Part shown: one piece after another, positions 27,372 to 36,467 of the stretch
Layout of the letters: each line of letters opens with the position of its first letter
Numbering within the stretch: position 1 is the stretch's first letter
Source of the DNA: Corynebacterium suranareeae
Lineage (GTDB): Bacteria > Actinomycetota > Actinomycetes > Mycobacteriales > Mycobacteriaceae
Length of the DNA: 64,000 nucleotides
Direction of reading: 5' to 3'
Assembly: GCF_002355155.1 (NCBI RefSeq)
Contig: NZ_AP017369.1
Location: 1,116,001 to 1,180,000, forward strand
Position numbers and translations under genes: made by a program
Notes under the pieces: generated by a model
Told to the model about the DNA's origin: nothing
The model's database searches: none
The model's input: only the letters and a program-made list of their open reading frames with translations

Positions 27372-28829
27372 TTAGCCTTCCTGGTTGTGGACGTTTTGGG
27401 CGGCTTCTGCGGCTTTCGCTGCAGCGGATCCCGGGCGCTTTTTTTGCACCCAGCCTTCGATGTTTCGTTGGCGTCCGCCGGACACGGCAAGGGCTCCGGG
27501 TGGAACATCGTCTTTGATTACTGTACCGGCTCCGGAATATGCTCCGTCACCCACGGTCACTGGAGCGATGAACATGGTGTCAGAACCAGTGCGAACGTGG
27601 CTGCCAACAGTGGTGTGGTGCTTGTTTTCGCCGTCGTAGTTAACGAAAACGGAAGAAGCACCAATGTTGGATTCTTCACCAATGGTGGCGTCGCCAACGT
27701 AGGTGAGGTGTGGAACCTTGGAGCCACGGCCAATGGTGGCTTTCTTGGTTTCTACGAATCCACCGAGTTTGCCTTCTGCACCCAAGCTGGTGCCTGGGCG
27801 GATGTAGGTGAATGGACCAACGGTGGCGTTTTCGCCGATGGTGGAATCAAAGCCATGGGTGCGCACCACGGAAGCGCCTTCGCCGATGGTCATGTTGGTC
27901 AAGGTGGTGTCTGGGCCAAGTTCCACGCGGTCACCGATGACGGTTTCGCCCTTGAGCTGGGTACCTGGGTGGATGATCACATCGCGGCCGATAGTAACCT
28001 CAACATCAATCCAGGTTGTTGCAGGATCAACGATGGTTGCACCACCTTTCATGGCGGCGGTGACAGTTCGGCGGTTTAGCTCTGCGCCAGCTTCGGCTAG
28101 TTGAACGCGGTCGTTGACGCCGGCAAGCTCGCGGGCATCAGCAGCGGTGTGGGCACGAACAGGGTGGCCTTCGCTGCGCGCGATTCCTAGAACGTCGGTG
28201 AGGTAGAGCTCGCCTTGAGCATTATCGGATTTCAGCTCTGAAAGGGCAGAACGCAAGATAGCCGCGTCGAAAGCAAAGACACCAGAGTTAACCTCATCAA
28301 TAGCTTGGACCTCTTCGGAGGCATCTTTTTGCTCAACGATCGCGGTGACTTCGCCTTCTTCGTTGCGCACGATGCGGCCGTAACCGGTGGGGTCTTCCAG
28401 ACGCATGGTCAACACTGTGACAGCGGTGGGGACTTCCGTGTGGGCTTCCAGCAATGCGGATAGGGTGTCGTCGGTAAGCAAGGGGACATCGCCGTTGGTG
28501 ACGATGATGGTGCCCTCAAAGCCTTCGAGCTGATCCATAGCGCACTGCACTGCATGTCCAGTGCCGTTTTGTTCTTCCTGGACGGCCACTAAAACTTCAC
28601 GGTTTAGTTTTTCTGCCACCTCGGCAACAGCAGGACCTACCTGGTCGCGACCATGCCCGATTACTGCAACGATGTGCTGCGGGTTAAGACCAGCAGCGGC
28701 ATGCAAGCTATGCGAAATGAGACTGCGGCCGCCGATGCTGTGCAACGTTTTTTGTAAGTCAGATTTCATTCGGGTTCCGGCACCAGCTGCCAAAACGACA
28801 ACTGCACTGGAAGAATCGCTTGCGCTCAA
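27372..28829 (-). CDS. glmU: Bifunctional GlmU (acetyltransferase / UDP-GlcNAc pyrophosphorylase)
   Basis: Makes UDP-N-acetylglucosamine for peptidoglycan and arabinogalactan linker. 485 residues. N-terminal nucleotidyltransferase [21 protein letters not shown] metal site; linker; C-terminal left-handed beta-helix of hexapeptide repeats from about 265, with [19 protein letters not shown] and [10 protein letters not shown] acetyl-CoA/active-site segments. TTG start (MSASDSSS); an AAGGA lies upstream at longer spacing. Confidence 0.95.
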   Translation of the reverse strand: MSASDSSSAVVVLAAGAGTRMKSDLQKTLHSIGGRSLISHSLHAAAGLNPQHIVAVIGHGRDQVGPAVAEVAEKLNREVLVAVQEEQNGTGHAVQCAMDQLEGFEGTIIVTNGDVPLLTDDTLSALLEAHTEVPTAVTVLTMRLEDPTGYGRIVRNEEGEVTAIVEQKDASEEVQAIDEVNSGVFAFDAAILRSALSELKSDNAQGELYLTDVLGIARSEGHPVRAHTAADARELAGVNDRVQLAEAGAELNRRTVTAAMKGGATIVDPATTWIDVEVTIGRDVIIHPGTQLKGETVIGDRVELGPDTTLTNMTIGEGASVVRTHGFDSTIGENATVGPFTYIRPGTSLGAEGKLGGFVETKKATIGRGSKVPHLTYVGDATIGEESNIGASSVFVNYDGENKHHTTVGSHVRTGSDTMFIAPVTVGDGAYSGAGTVIKDDVPPGALAVSGGRQRNIEGWVQKKRPGSAAAKAAEAAQNVHNQEG

Positions 28830-28857
28830 GATTATCTCAAATCCTTAAAAGTTTTCG

Positions 28858-28892
28858 CGGGGCACTTATACCCAAGCAAGCATAATGCCCCG
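28858..28892 (-). terminator. Terminator after the MFS gene
   Basis: On the minus strand, CGGGGCA-TTAT pairs with ATAA-GTGCCCCG, followed by GCGAAAACTTTT. A smaller TGAGCA / TGCTCA hairpin lies just before it (about 28893-28912). It separates the MFS gene from glmU. Confidence 0.65.
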
Positions 28893-28934
28893 ATGAGCAA
28901 AACCTGCTCATTTGGGTTGAAAATCTTTAAAAAC

Positions 28935-30164
28935 CTATCCCGCAGAAACCTCTTTGAGCCCCCGGGCAGTAAGAGTGCCCAGCAGGCCAATGACAGCTAG
29001 GAACAGTAACGCTGCCTCATTTCCGAAGATAGAAATGACGCCAGAAAGAGCTCCGACAATGAGTAAAACTACACCCATTAGTGTGTTGGCATCAGCAACA
29101 TAGCGGGTGCGAGTATCACCTTCCGCCATGTCCATCACATAGGTTTTGCGGGCCACGCGGATCGCGGTGTGCGCCAAAGTGACCAGGAAGAAACTTAACG
29201 GAAACACCACTGTGTTTACTGCCGATGGGGCAAACGCAGCACTAAGCACCACCAGTACTAAAACGATTGAGCCAAAGAGCGCGCCGCCAGCCATGACGTT
29301 TTTAGAAGAGCGGTCTGACCAAATGCCAGAAATTCTTCCACCGACAATTGAGGCCAATCCAGAGGCAATGAGGAAGAAACCAAGCGTGTCGATGCTGCTG
29401 CCCGATTCCGCGGCCAGAGCCACGATAAAAGCAGTCGACAGAGCTGTCACAAGCATCATGGAGCGAACAAGGACGAAGCGTCGAAAAGCTTTATCGTCTT
29501 TTAACGCCTCGATGCACCGGCGCACCCACGGGTTATCGGTGGGGCCGTCGTGCGAGGTTTCAGGCTCGTCGCGCTCCAGGCGCGCAAAAATAATTGAGGC
29601 AAACAGCCAGCTAAAAGAACTTGCGATAACCACAGACGCCAGCACCCACGCCGGGGAATCCGCGCCCAAAAACACGGCAATGGCAAGGCCTGCAACAAGC
29701 CCCATCACGCCACCAATGACAGTGGCACGACCCGTCACCAGCCCGCGTTTACCCTTAGAAATCACCTTGCCCTGCACATCTTTCGACGCAATCGAGCACA
29801 TGGAACGAAACAGCGACAGCGCGCCCAGCAGCACAATCACCGCAATACCCAGCCCCCAGCCGCGCAAAAACAACGCCGCCATCCCAATACCCAGCGCCGA
29901 GACGAACTGGCCGTTCGAACCAATCACCCACACTTTGCTTCTCGACGTCTGCCTCAACACCCAGCCAGTAATCGCAGCTTGCGGCAGCATCGATCCGGCT
30001 TCGCGGATCGGAACCAACAGCGCCAGCAAAAACCCTGGCGCGCCTGCGGCATGTAACAACCACGGCAACACTGTTTTGGCTGCCACAATTTGATCACCAA
30101 TATTTTGCAAGCCGTTGGACCAAATGAGCCGACGTGCGTTGCGCTCCTCTGTGGGATTTGTCAT
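28935..30164 (-). CDS. Major facilitator superfamily transporter
   Basis: 409-residue, 12-helix membrane transporter. The first helices read GLQNIGDQIVAAKTVLPWLL, with the MFS signature region around GWVLRQTSRSKVWV between helices 2 and 3. The long central loop (about 185-210) holds ERDEPETSHDGPTDN. No substrate can be assigned. Its first codons and upstream 30 bp are duplicated at 30622-30672. Confidence 0.8.
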   Translation of the reverse strand: MTNPTEERNARRLIWSNGLQNIGDQIVAAKTVLPWLLHAAGAPGFLLALLVPIREAGSMLPQAAITGWVLRQTSRSKVWVIGSNGQFVSALGIGMAALFLRGWGLGIAVIVLLGALSLFRSMCSIASKDVQGKVISKGKRGLVTGRATVIGGVMGLVAGLAIAVFLGADSPAWVLASVVIASSFSWLFASIIFARLERDEPETSHDGPTDNPWVRRCIEALKDDKAFRRFVLVRSMMLVTALSTAFIVALAAESGSSIDTLGFFLIASGLASIVGGRISGIWSDRSSKNVMAGGALFGSIVLVLVVLSAAFAPSAVNTVVFPLSFFLVTLAHTAIRVARKTYVMDMAEGDTRTRYVADANTLMGVVLLIVGALSGVISIFGNEAALLFLAVIGLLGTLTARGLKEVSAG

Positions 30165-30196
30165 GGACTAAAGCTTAGGAGAGATGCGTGCAAACG
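30146..30196. repeat. 51-bp direct repeat, copy 1 (MFS gene start)
   Basis: CCTCTGTGGGATTTGTCATG and the following 31 bp recur at 30622-30672 with about 82% identity and no gaps. This copy contains the start codon of the MFS gene. The two copies flank an intergenic repeat element and a 25-bp inverted repeat. Confidence 0.8.
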
Positions 30197-30223
30197 GGCT
30201 TGTTGGGGCAGTGGCTTCATACC

Positions 30224-30462
30224 GTCATATACGACCAACTCCATAGGCAGATTAAAATTTCTTGGTCGCCAGTGCTGGTTTGAGGGCATTGATACTCGCG
30301 TACGCGACCAAAACTTGCTTTGAGATAAGCGTTTTTGGTCACCAGATGAAAAACTGCTCAAAGAGGCCAGAAAAGGTGACCTCACAGAATCGCCTCTCCC
30401 GGCCTTTGGGAACCCTGTCGATACAAACACTTATGTGAACAATTGGAGGCCTTAAACTGGCT
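30224..30462 (+). repeat. Structured intergenic repeat, family 1, copy A
   Basis: About 240-bp element in the 554-bp gap between divergent MFS and multicopper oxidase genes. Order: hairpin 1 (CGACCAA 30232-30238 / TTGGTCG 30262-30268), hairpin 2 (GACCAAAA 30306-30313 / TTTTGGTC 30333-30340), then a tail with AGAATCGCCT and GGCCTTTGGG up to AGGCCTTAAACTGGC. The same order is found at 47791-48039 and 53349-53610. Confidence 0.75.
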
Positions 30463-30536
30463 GTAAACGCCTTGGTTTCTCAAGCTCAATTTCTTAATTT
30501 CCCTCGGTTTTTGGCTGATTTCCTTCACGTGCTCAA

Positions 30537-30600
30537 CTTCTTAACAGGCGACATCGCTAGGAAAACCTGACATCGCCTAGCGAAGTCGCCTGTTAAGAAG
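30537..30600. repeat. 25-bp near-perfect inverted repeat
   Basis: Arms 30537-30561 and 30576-30600 pair in 24 of 25 positions (CTTCTTAACAGGCGACATCG... against its complement) around a 14-nt loop. No T-run follows. Located between the family 1 element and the second 51-bp direct repeat. Confidence 0.9.
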
Positions 30601-30621
30601 TCGCTTTTTAAGTGGTGTGTC

Positions 30622-30672
30622 CCTCTGTGGGATTTGTCATGGATCAAAGCCCAGAAGAAGTGGGTGCAAACG
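30622..30672. repeat. 51-bp direct repeat, copy 2
   Basis: Copy of 30146-30196 containing a dead MFS start region. Only about 10 codons follow the copied start on the minus strand in matching sequence. It ends 5 bp before the TATGAT -10 candidate of the multicopper oxidase gene. Confidence 0.8.
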
Positions 30673-30676
30673 TTGT

Positions 30677-30703
30677 TATGATGAACTTTAGATTAAATAA
30701 TCT
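30677..30703 (+). promoter_or_regulatory. Candidate promoter and operator of the multicopper oxidase gene
   Basis: TATGAT at 30677-30682 as -10, followed by the palindrome AGATTA-AA-TAATCT at 30690-30703, which would overlap the transcript start. The regulator is unknown. Confidence 0.35.
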
Positions 30704-30718
30704 GCTTGAGGAGTACAT

Positions 30719-32254
30719 GTGGCAGCGGTGGATCGTCGAACTTTTTTCAAAGGTGCCGGAGCTGTGGCAGCGGCAGTAGTTGGTGCACAAGTACTAACTG
30801 CGTGTTCTTCAGAATCTGTGCGAGGTTATGGGGGAGAGCCGCGAGCACTGCCTATTCCGCCAGCAGATTTAGGTTCCCGTGAGGGAACAAGCGTCCACTT
30901 CGCCTTGGATGCTCAAACTGGGGAAAGCCAGATTCTTCCTGATGTCACCACTGAAACGTGGGGTTTCAACGGCACGCATTTGGGTCCAACGTTGGTGATG
31001 AAAAAGGGCGATGACGTCCACATTGATGTGACAAATAATTTGGATGACATGACCACGGTGCATTGGCATGGTATGAAACTCCCAGCGATTGCCGATGGCG
31101 GACCGCATTCACCGATTGAGCCAGGCCAGACCTGGTCACCAACGTGGACAGTGGCTAATGATGCTGCCACATTGTGGTATCACCCGCACACCCATGGATT
31201 GACCGGACTGCATGCATATCGTGGTCTGGCGGGAATGATCATCGTTGAAGATGAAGTTTCGGAAGCATTGGATCTGCCGCAAGAATATGGTGTCGATGAT
31301 ATTCCGCTGGTGTTGATGGATCACCGCTTCTTAGACGATGGCTCGTTGGACGAAGAAGACCTGCCGGACCTGGGGCTTTTGGGTGATACTCCCACTGCTA
31401 ATGGCATCACCAACGCACACTTTGATGCCACCACAACCCGGGTGCGCTTTAGGGTACTTAATGGTTCCAACATGCGGTTTTATAACTTGGCGTTTTCTGA
31501 TGAACGCACATTCCAGGTCATTGCCAGTGATGCTGGTTTTCTAGACCAGACCGCAGACCGCACCACCTTGGCAATTGGGCCAGGTGAACGGTGGGAGATC
31601 GTCGTGGATTTGGAACCTGGCGAGGACGTCACTTTGGAATCTGTTGGTTTCAAGAACAATTATGGCGTGCCAGATGATGAATTTGTGCCAGATTTTGGCA
31701 TGGGTGATTCCTTCCAGCTGCTCACTATCACCGGGCCTGCCGAAGATGCCGCACAAACATCAGCCTTGCCTGGAGTGTTGGTGAAATCTTCAGAGCCAGA
31801 TACTATCGACGCCCCCGAGCGCACCTTCATCATGAACACGTTTTCCATCAATGACCTGCAGATGGACATGCAGCGGGTTGATGTTGTTATTGATCATGAT
31901 CAGCCTGAAGTGTGGGTGGTTACCAACGACAACTCTGATTGGCCGCACAATTTTCATGTCCATGACGCTCGCTTCAAAGTACTAAAATTCGAAGGCACCG
32001 ATGTGGAACTATTTAACGATGGTTGGAAAGACACCGTCGGCCTGCCACCAGGGGCAACCGCAACTTTAGCAGTGGAATTTGGGCACTATCCAGATCCCCA
32101 GTGGCCATACATGTATCACTGCCATATGCTCTATCACGAAGACCAAGGCATGATGGGGCAGTTTGTCATCGTCAACCCCGGCGAAGAGCCGGCGGCGGTG
32201 CTGGGTGCTGGGGCCAGCTCGGGGTCTATGGCCGGTGGAGAGCATGAGCACTGA
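30719..32254 (+). CDS. Secreted multicopper oxidase (CueO/laccase-like), Tat lipoprotein
   Basis: 511-residue three-cupredoxin oxidase, probably oxidising Cu(I) or Fe(II) outside the cell. N-terminal DRRTFFKGAG is a twin-arginine motif (Arg6-Arg7), and LTAC places Cys29 in a lipobox, so it would be exported folded and anchored by lipid. All copper-site motifs are present: HWHG, YHPHTHG, HNFHVHDARF and YHCHMLYHEDQGM (T1 Cys inside HCH, Met axial ligand). The C-terminus ends in a His/Glu tail (GGEHEH). GTG start 7 nt after GAGGAG; an out-of-frame ATG overlaps it. Confidence 0.9.
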   Translation: MAAVDRRTFFKGAGAVAAAVVGAQVLTACSSESVRGYGGEPRALPIPPADLGSREGTSVHFALDAQTGESQILPDVTTETWGFNGTHLGPTLVMKKGDDVHIDVTNNLDDMTTVHWHGMKLPAIADGGPHSPIEPGQTWSPTWTVANDAATLWYHPHTHGLTGLHAYRGLAGMIIVEDEVSEALDLPQEYGVDDIPLVLMDHRFLDDGSLDEEDLPDLGLLGDTPTANGITNAHFDATTTRVRFRVLNGSNMRFYNLAFSDERTFQVIASDAGFLDQTADRTTLAIGPGERWEIVVDLEPGEDVTLESVGFKNNYGVPDDEFVPDFGMGDSFQLLTITGPAEDAAQTSALPGVLVKSSEPDTIDAPERTFIMNTFSINDLQMDMQRVDVVIDHDQPEVWVVTNDNSDWPHNFHVHDARFKVLKFEGTDVELFNDGWKDTVGLPPGATATLAVEFGHYPDPQWPYMYHCHMLYHEDQGMMGQFVIVNPGEEPAAVLGAGASSGSMAGGEHEH

Positions 32255-32385
32255 GATGGGTGGCGGCGTCGAAAAGCAATAATTTTTGCTCATGACATTT
32301 GTCATTAAAAATATGTGAGGAACGCAGAAACATTCCTGACATATGGCTCTACCAGGTGTTATTGGAAGTGGGCACAATAAAACCC

Positions 32386-33312
32386 ATGACAACGACACCT
32401 GCAATTGAAGTAGCTGAGCTGGTCCGCTCCTATGGGGATTACGAGGCCGTGAAAGGCGTGAGCTTTCAGGTCAACCGCGGTGAAGTCTTCGGGCTTCTAG
32501 GAACCAACGGCGCTGGTAAAACCTCCACTTTGGAAGTAATCGAAGGGCTATCTCGCCCCACTTCCGGCACAGTGCGTATCTCCGGGCTAGACCCCGTGGC
32601 TGACCGCGCCATCCTGCGCCCCGAACTAGGAATCATGCTGCAATCCGGCGGGCTGCCCTCACAACTAACCGTCCTAGAAACCATGAACATGTGGCACGGC
32701 ACCTGCTCTTATCCACGTGATATCAAAGATGTGCTCGCCAGCGTTGATCTGCTTCACCGCGAAAACGTCAAAGTGGGCGCACTATCTGGCGGAGAACAAC
32801 GTCGCCTTGATCTCGCCTGTGCTTTGCTGGGGGACCCATCAATTTTGTTCCTTGATGAACCCACCACCGGACTTGACCCAGAATCCCGACGCCACACCTG
32901 GCAACTACTCCAGGAATTAAAACAGCGCGGAGTCACCATGATGCTGACCACCCATTACTTAGAAGAAGCTGAATTTCTTTGCGATCGGATCGCCATCATG
33001 GACTCCGGCGAAATCGCAGTTGCCGGCACCTTGGAAGAACTAGCAGCACGTGAGAAATCGATCATCAGCTTTGTGCTGTCGGGCTCCCAGGTAGATCTCC
33101 CAAGGCTTGGCGGCGCAGAGATCATCCGCGAGTTAATCAGCGACAACGCGCACATTCGAATTTCCACCTCCCACCTGCAAGAACACACCTTGGAACTGCT
33201 GAGCTGGGCGTCGGCATCAGGAATAGTCTTAGAAAACTTTGCGGCGAAACCTGCCACCTTGGAATCGGTGTTCATGGAAATTGCTTCACCACAAACCGCA
33301 CCGGCACGTTAA
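32386..33312 (+). CDS. ABC transporter ATPase
   Basis: 308-residue DrrA/CcmA-type ATPase. Walker A GTNGAGKTS, Q-loop MLQSGGLP, signature LSGGEQRRLDLACAL, Walker B ILFLDEPTTGLDPE, H-loop TTHYLEEAE, then a C-terminal DUF4162-like domain ending LESVFMEIA. The ATG at 32386 is chosen; the frame is open to 32299 but the sequence there is not family-like. CAATAA 6 nt before it suggests a leaderless mRNA. Forms an exporter with the next gene and lies in one run with a two-component system. Confidence 0.9.
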   Translation: MTTTPAIEVAELVRSYGDYEAVKGVSFQVNRGEVFGLLGTNGAGKTSTLEVIEGLSRPTSGTVRISGLDPVADRAILRPELGIMLQSGGLPSQLTVLETMNMWHGTCSYPRDIKDVLASVDLLHRENVKVGALSGGEQRRLDLACALLGDPSILFLDEPTTGLDPESRRHTWQLLQELKQRGVTMMLTTHYLEEAEFLCDRIAIMDSGEIAVAGTLEELAAREKSIISFVLSGSQVDLPRLGGAEIIRELISDNAHIRISTSHLQEHTLELLSWASASGIVLENFAAKPATLESVFMEIASPQTAPAR

Positions 33313-33342
33313 AACTCAAGCCTGTATAGAAAAGAGAACCTC

Positions 33343-34188
33343 ATGAACGCTCAAACCGTCACCTCATCCGTAACCCCTTCTGTGACACCTTCTGTGACCC
33401 CAGCCCGCAAAACCGCATTTGTGAAAACCTCCCTGTTTAAAGCCGAATGGCTTCAGTTCCGGCGCAACAGAACTTTAATGTTCATGGCCACAGTTTTCCC
33501 CGTCGGAATCCCGCTCCTCATCTTTGCCGTGGGCGCAGGTGGGGCAGTGGAAACCGCAAATGCTTTTGACTACTTTGTCATGTACACCCTGCTTTTCGTG
33601 CAGTTTTATACTGTTTTATCCATGGCTACGACGCGCCGGGATGAGCGTGTGTTGAAACGACTTCGGACAGGAGAAGCCCGAGATCTCGATATTCTGGGAG
33701 CCATTTGTTTCCCCGGCGCGCTTTTAACACTCATCTTCACCATCGTCATCATTCCACTGTTGCTTGCCCTTGGTGCTCCCATGCCGGTAAACCTGATTCC
33801 CATGGTCTTGGCAGTCCTACTTGGTTTGGTGCTGTGCAGTGCACTTGCTTTACTTACCAGTGGCTTTACCCGCAATGCTGAAGCTGCACAATTAACCTCT
33901 GGACCAGTATTTATACTTGCGATGGGTGGGTTGGGATCTGTCCGAATCGCATTTGGTGAAAGCATCGTTGCCGATATTTTGGCTTACACCCCCTTCGCCG
34001 CGATTAGCGATTTAGCCCAAATTGGTTGGGCAGGCGCAACCTTTTATGACAATGTCACAGGTGCAACACCAGTCGACTTTGCCGGTGCGTTCCAAGAAAT
34101 GCTTGTACCTTTAGGTATCCTGGCGGTTTGGACAATCGTGGCGTTGTGGGCGGCAAGCCGTTATATGCGCTGGGATTCCCACCGTTAA
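33343..34188 (+). CDS. ABC-2 type transporter permease
   Basis: 281-residue membrane subunit with six helices, typical of ABC-2 permeases (KAEWLQFRRNRTLMFMATVFPVGIPLL at the N-terminal amphipathic region and helix 1). The first 20 residues are a short tandem repeat, VTPS three times, coded by near-identical 12-bp units. Ends KSRYMRWDS-like (ASRYMRWDSHR). Partner of the preceding ATPase; substrate likely a peptide antibiotic or lipid, by analogy only. Confidence 0.88.
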   Translation: MNAQTVTSSVTPSVTPSVTPARKTAFVKTSLFKAEWLQFRRNRTLMFMATVFPVGIPLLIFAVGAGGAVETANAFDYFVMYTLLFVQFYTVLSMATTRRDERVLKRLRTGEARDLDILGAICFPGALLTLIFTIVIIPLLLALGAPMPVNLIPMVLAVLLGLVLCSALALLTSGFTRNAEAAQLTSGPVFILAMGGLGSVRIAFGESIVADILAYTPFAAISDLAQIGWAGATFYDNVTGATPVDFAGAFQEMLVPLGILAVWTIVALWAASRYMRWDSHR

Positions 34189-34253
34189 AGTTCCGCTAGC
34201 CGCTTGGGGTTGCCGCGAGCGGTGGTCAAGTCGCTCCTAGCATTTGAGAAACG

Positions 34254-35489
34254 ATGGTTAAAGATTTCAAGTTTTCACGTTTGGTAACTCCCGTCATGGC
34301 TCCGCTGAACTCATGGCGGAAGTTGCCCAATTTGGCTAAGTACACGCTGTACACCCGGTTGTCGTTGCAGTCGATACCCGTGGTGTTGTTGCTTGTGTAT
34401 TTCCTTGCGGTGATCGCAAATGCCCAAAGTTTAGATTTATCGTTTCTTTGGCTTTTTATTTCCGGCCTTGTACTGCTTGTTTTTACAGTGCTGGTGTATG
34501 AGTTTCATCCGTCACTTAATTCCCGGCCGCGGCGCAATGTTCAACCGTTTTTTGTTGCTGGTTTAGCGTTGAATCTTGTCGTGTTTGTTGCTTCTGTGAT
34601 TGTTCAGCTGCCTGTGCTTGAAGGCTTCACCACGGAAAGCATCCGAGCATTCGCGTTGGTGTATACCGTGACTTGCGCGTTTTTATTATCTATCGCGTAT
34701 GTTCCGTGGCTGAATTATAGGTGGGCATGGATCATCGCGATTTCTGGAGTCTTGTGGTGGATTAACACGACCACCAACTATCTCACCGCCATAGGTGTCA
34801 TCATGCCAGCAGCAATGGCTGGGACTGTTCGGCTTTCCATCTGGACTGTTGATGTAATGAAAGAAGCCGAGCGGTCGCGCGAATTGGAAGCGTCACTTCG
34901 GGTAACAGAAGAACGTCTGCGTTTTGCCCAAGAACTTCATGACACCTTGGGCCAGCACCTCGCTGCCATGTCCGTGAAGTCAGAACTTGCATTGGCACTG
35001 GCCAAACGTGGCGATGATCGACTGGAAAACGAGCTGCGGGAGCTGCAAAAACTCACCCGAACCTCCATGTCAGAAATGCGAGAGGTAGTCTCTGGCTACA
35101 GGACGATCAATTTAGCCACGGAAGTCGAAGGAGCAAAAAGCTTGCTTGCCGACGCCCACATCAACCTTTCCGTCATCGGCACCACGTCTCAGGTGTCACC
35201 CGATCACCGAGAACTGTGCGCGTGGCTTGTTAGAGAAGCCACCACAAACATTTTGCGGCATTCAGATGCCACCGATGTCACCCTCACCTTAAGCAGTAAA
35301 GAAGTTCGCATTGATAACAATGGGGTGACAAAAGAAATTACTAAACTTTCAGGACTTAGTGCGCTGCGCAGTAGGGCAGAATCAGCAGGGATGACGTTGT
35401 TTGTTTCCCGTGAAGGCGACATCTTTAGTGTGCGCATGCTGCTCGATTACACAGATGACACCGTTGCTACGGAAAGGCCAACCTCATGA
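34254..35489 (+). CDS. Two-component sensor histidine kinase (NarL/DesK type)
   Basis: 411 residues. Five or six helices occupy about 30-195 with short loops and no large external domain, as in sensors that detect signals within the membrane. HisKA_3 phosphorylation helix AQELHDTLGQHLAAM has His229; the HATPase region includes EATTNILRHSDATDV and a compact G1/G2. Overlaps its response-regulator gene by 4 nt. Follows an ABC exporter, as in antibiotic-sensing systems. Equivalent, I believe, to CgtS10 of C. glutamicum, but I am not certain of that numbering. Confidence 0.9.
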   Translation: MVKDFKFSRLVTPVMAPLNSWRKLPNLAKYTLYTRLSLQSIPVVLLLVYFLAVIANAQSLDLSFLWLFISGLVLLVFTVLVYEFHPSLNSRPRRNVQPFFVAGLALNLVVFVASVIVQLPVLEGFTTESIRAFALVYTVTCAFLLSIAYVPWLNYRWAWIIAISGVLWWINTTTNYLTAIGVIMPAAMAGTVRLSIWTVDVMKEAERSRELEASLRVTEERLRFAQELHDTLGQHLAAMSVKSELALALAKRGDDRLENELRELQKLTRTSMSEMREVVSGYRTINLATEVEGAKSLLADAHINLSVIGTTSQVSPDHRELCAWLVREATTNILRHSDATDVTLTLSSKEVRIDNNGVTKEITKLSGLSALRSRAESAGMTLFVSREGDIFSVRMLLDYTDDTVATERPTS

Positions 35490-36097
35490 TTACCATTTCC
35501 ATTGCCGATGACGAATCCTTAATCGCAAGCTCCCTGTCTACGCTGCTGAGTTTAGAACCTGACCTTGAAGTCAGCCAGATCGCAGCTTCGGGCGAAGAAC
35601 TTCTTGAACTATGGGAAAATCTAGAAACCCGCACCGATGTCTGTGTGATTGATCTTCAACTCGGTGGCATTGACGGCATCGATACCGCCTCAAAATTGAT
35701 GGCCACCACACCTGGTTTGGCCGTGCTGATTGTGACGAGCCACGCCAGACCACGCCAATTAAAACGCGCATTAAACGCAGGTGTCTTAGGATTTCTTCCC
35801 AAAACATCCACCGCAGAACAATTCGCCACAGCAATTCGAACCGTGCATGCCAGGCGTCGCTATATTGATCCCGAGCTAGCTGCAATGACGATCAGCGCTG
35901 GAGAATCACCGCTGACAAATCGTGAAGAGGAAGTACTTGAACTTGCAGGTAAAGGTTTAAGCGCAGAGGAAATCGCTGAGGCAGCACACCTTGCTCCGGG
36001 TACAACAAGGAACTATTTGTCCCAGGCAATGGCAAAAGTTGGCGCGCAGAACCGCTTTGAAGCGTTCACGCGCGCCAGGGAAATGGGCTGGCTGTAA
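35486..36097 (+). CDS. Two-component response regulator (LuxR/NarL family)
   Basis: 203 residues. Receiver domain with acidic pair DDE (8-10), phospho-acceptor Asp56 in CVIDLQLGG, and conserved Lys in FLPKTS. C-terminal LuxR helix-turn-helix from about 140 (LTNREEEVLELAGKGLSAEEIA). Coupled to the upstream kinase gene; probable target is the adjacent ABC exporter operon. Confidence 0.92.
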   Translation: MITISIADDESLIASSLSTLLSLEPDLEVSQIAASGEELLELWENLETRTDVCVIDLQLGGIDGIDTASKLMATTPGLAVLIVTSHARPRQLKRALNAGVLGFLPKTSTAEQFATAIRTVHARRRYIDPELAAMTISAGESPLTNREEEVLELAGKGLSAEEIAEAAHLAPGTTRNYLSQAMAKVGAQNRFEAFTRAREMGWL

Positions 36098-36133
36098 CTC
36101 TTTAAATTAACTTAGCCCAAATATGTAGAAATC

Positions 36134-36268
36134 CTAGAAGGATAGCACCGCAAGGATGGTGGACCCCACAAATGCTGGGATAAATGTGTCTCGTGGGAGG
36201 CCAGTCATGTTGACCCAGTTGTTGGTGCTCCACTCAAACCAGTGATTGACGATCGATACGATATCCAT
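36134..36268 (-). CDS. Small ORF, 44 residues, aromatic and amphipathic
   Basis: Short frame translating to a 44-residue peptide that starts MDIVSIVNHWFEWSTNNW and ends with a hydrophobic AFVGSTILAVLSF. GGAAG lies 9 nt before the ATG. Composition (three Trp, amphipathic first half, no Cys) and length recall small corynebacterial envelope peptides such as PorA/PorH, but the sequence is not one I recognise. Lies in the 370-bp gap between the response regulator and the YihY-type gene, on the opposite strand to both. Would be missed by ordinary length cut-offs. Confidence 0.6.
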   Translation of the reverse strand: MDIVSIVNHWFEWSTNNWVNMTGLPRDTFIPAFVGSTILAVLSF

Positions 36269-36467
36269 GAGCTTTACTTCCTTTTCTCGGGCTGTGCCGG
36301 GCTATGCCAAACTGCTTAACACAAACTAATAATTGGTGATCTACCCCACACTATAAATGAGTTTGTCGGCCAAACTGTGGTACTGCAGATAACTGTTGCC
36401 GTTTCGTAACCGCTTGGTTAGGAAATTTCTCCAATGCTCAAATGGGCGAATATGACATGATGAAGTC

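Noticed and set aside
30162-30672. Second MFS gene start at 30640 as a real gene
   Set aside because: The copied start runs only about 10 codons before unrelated repeat sequence; it is a dead duplicate.
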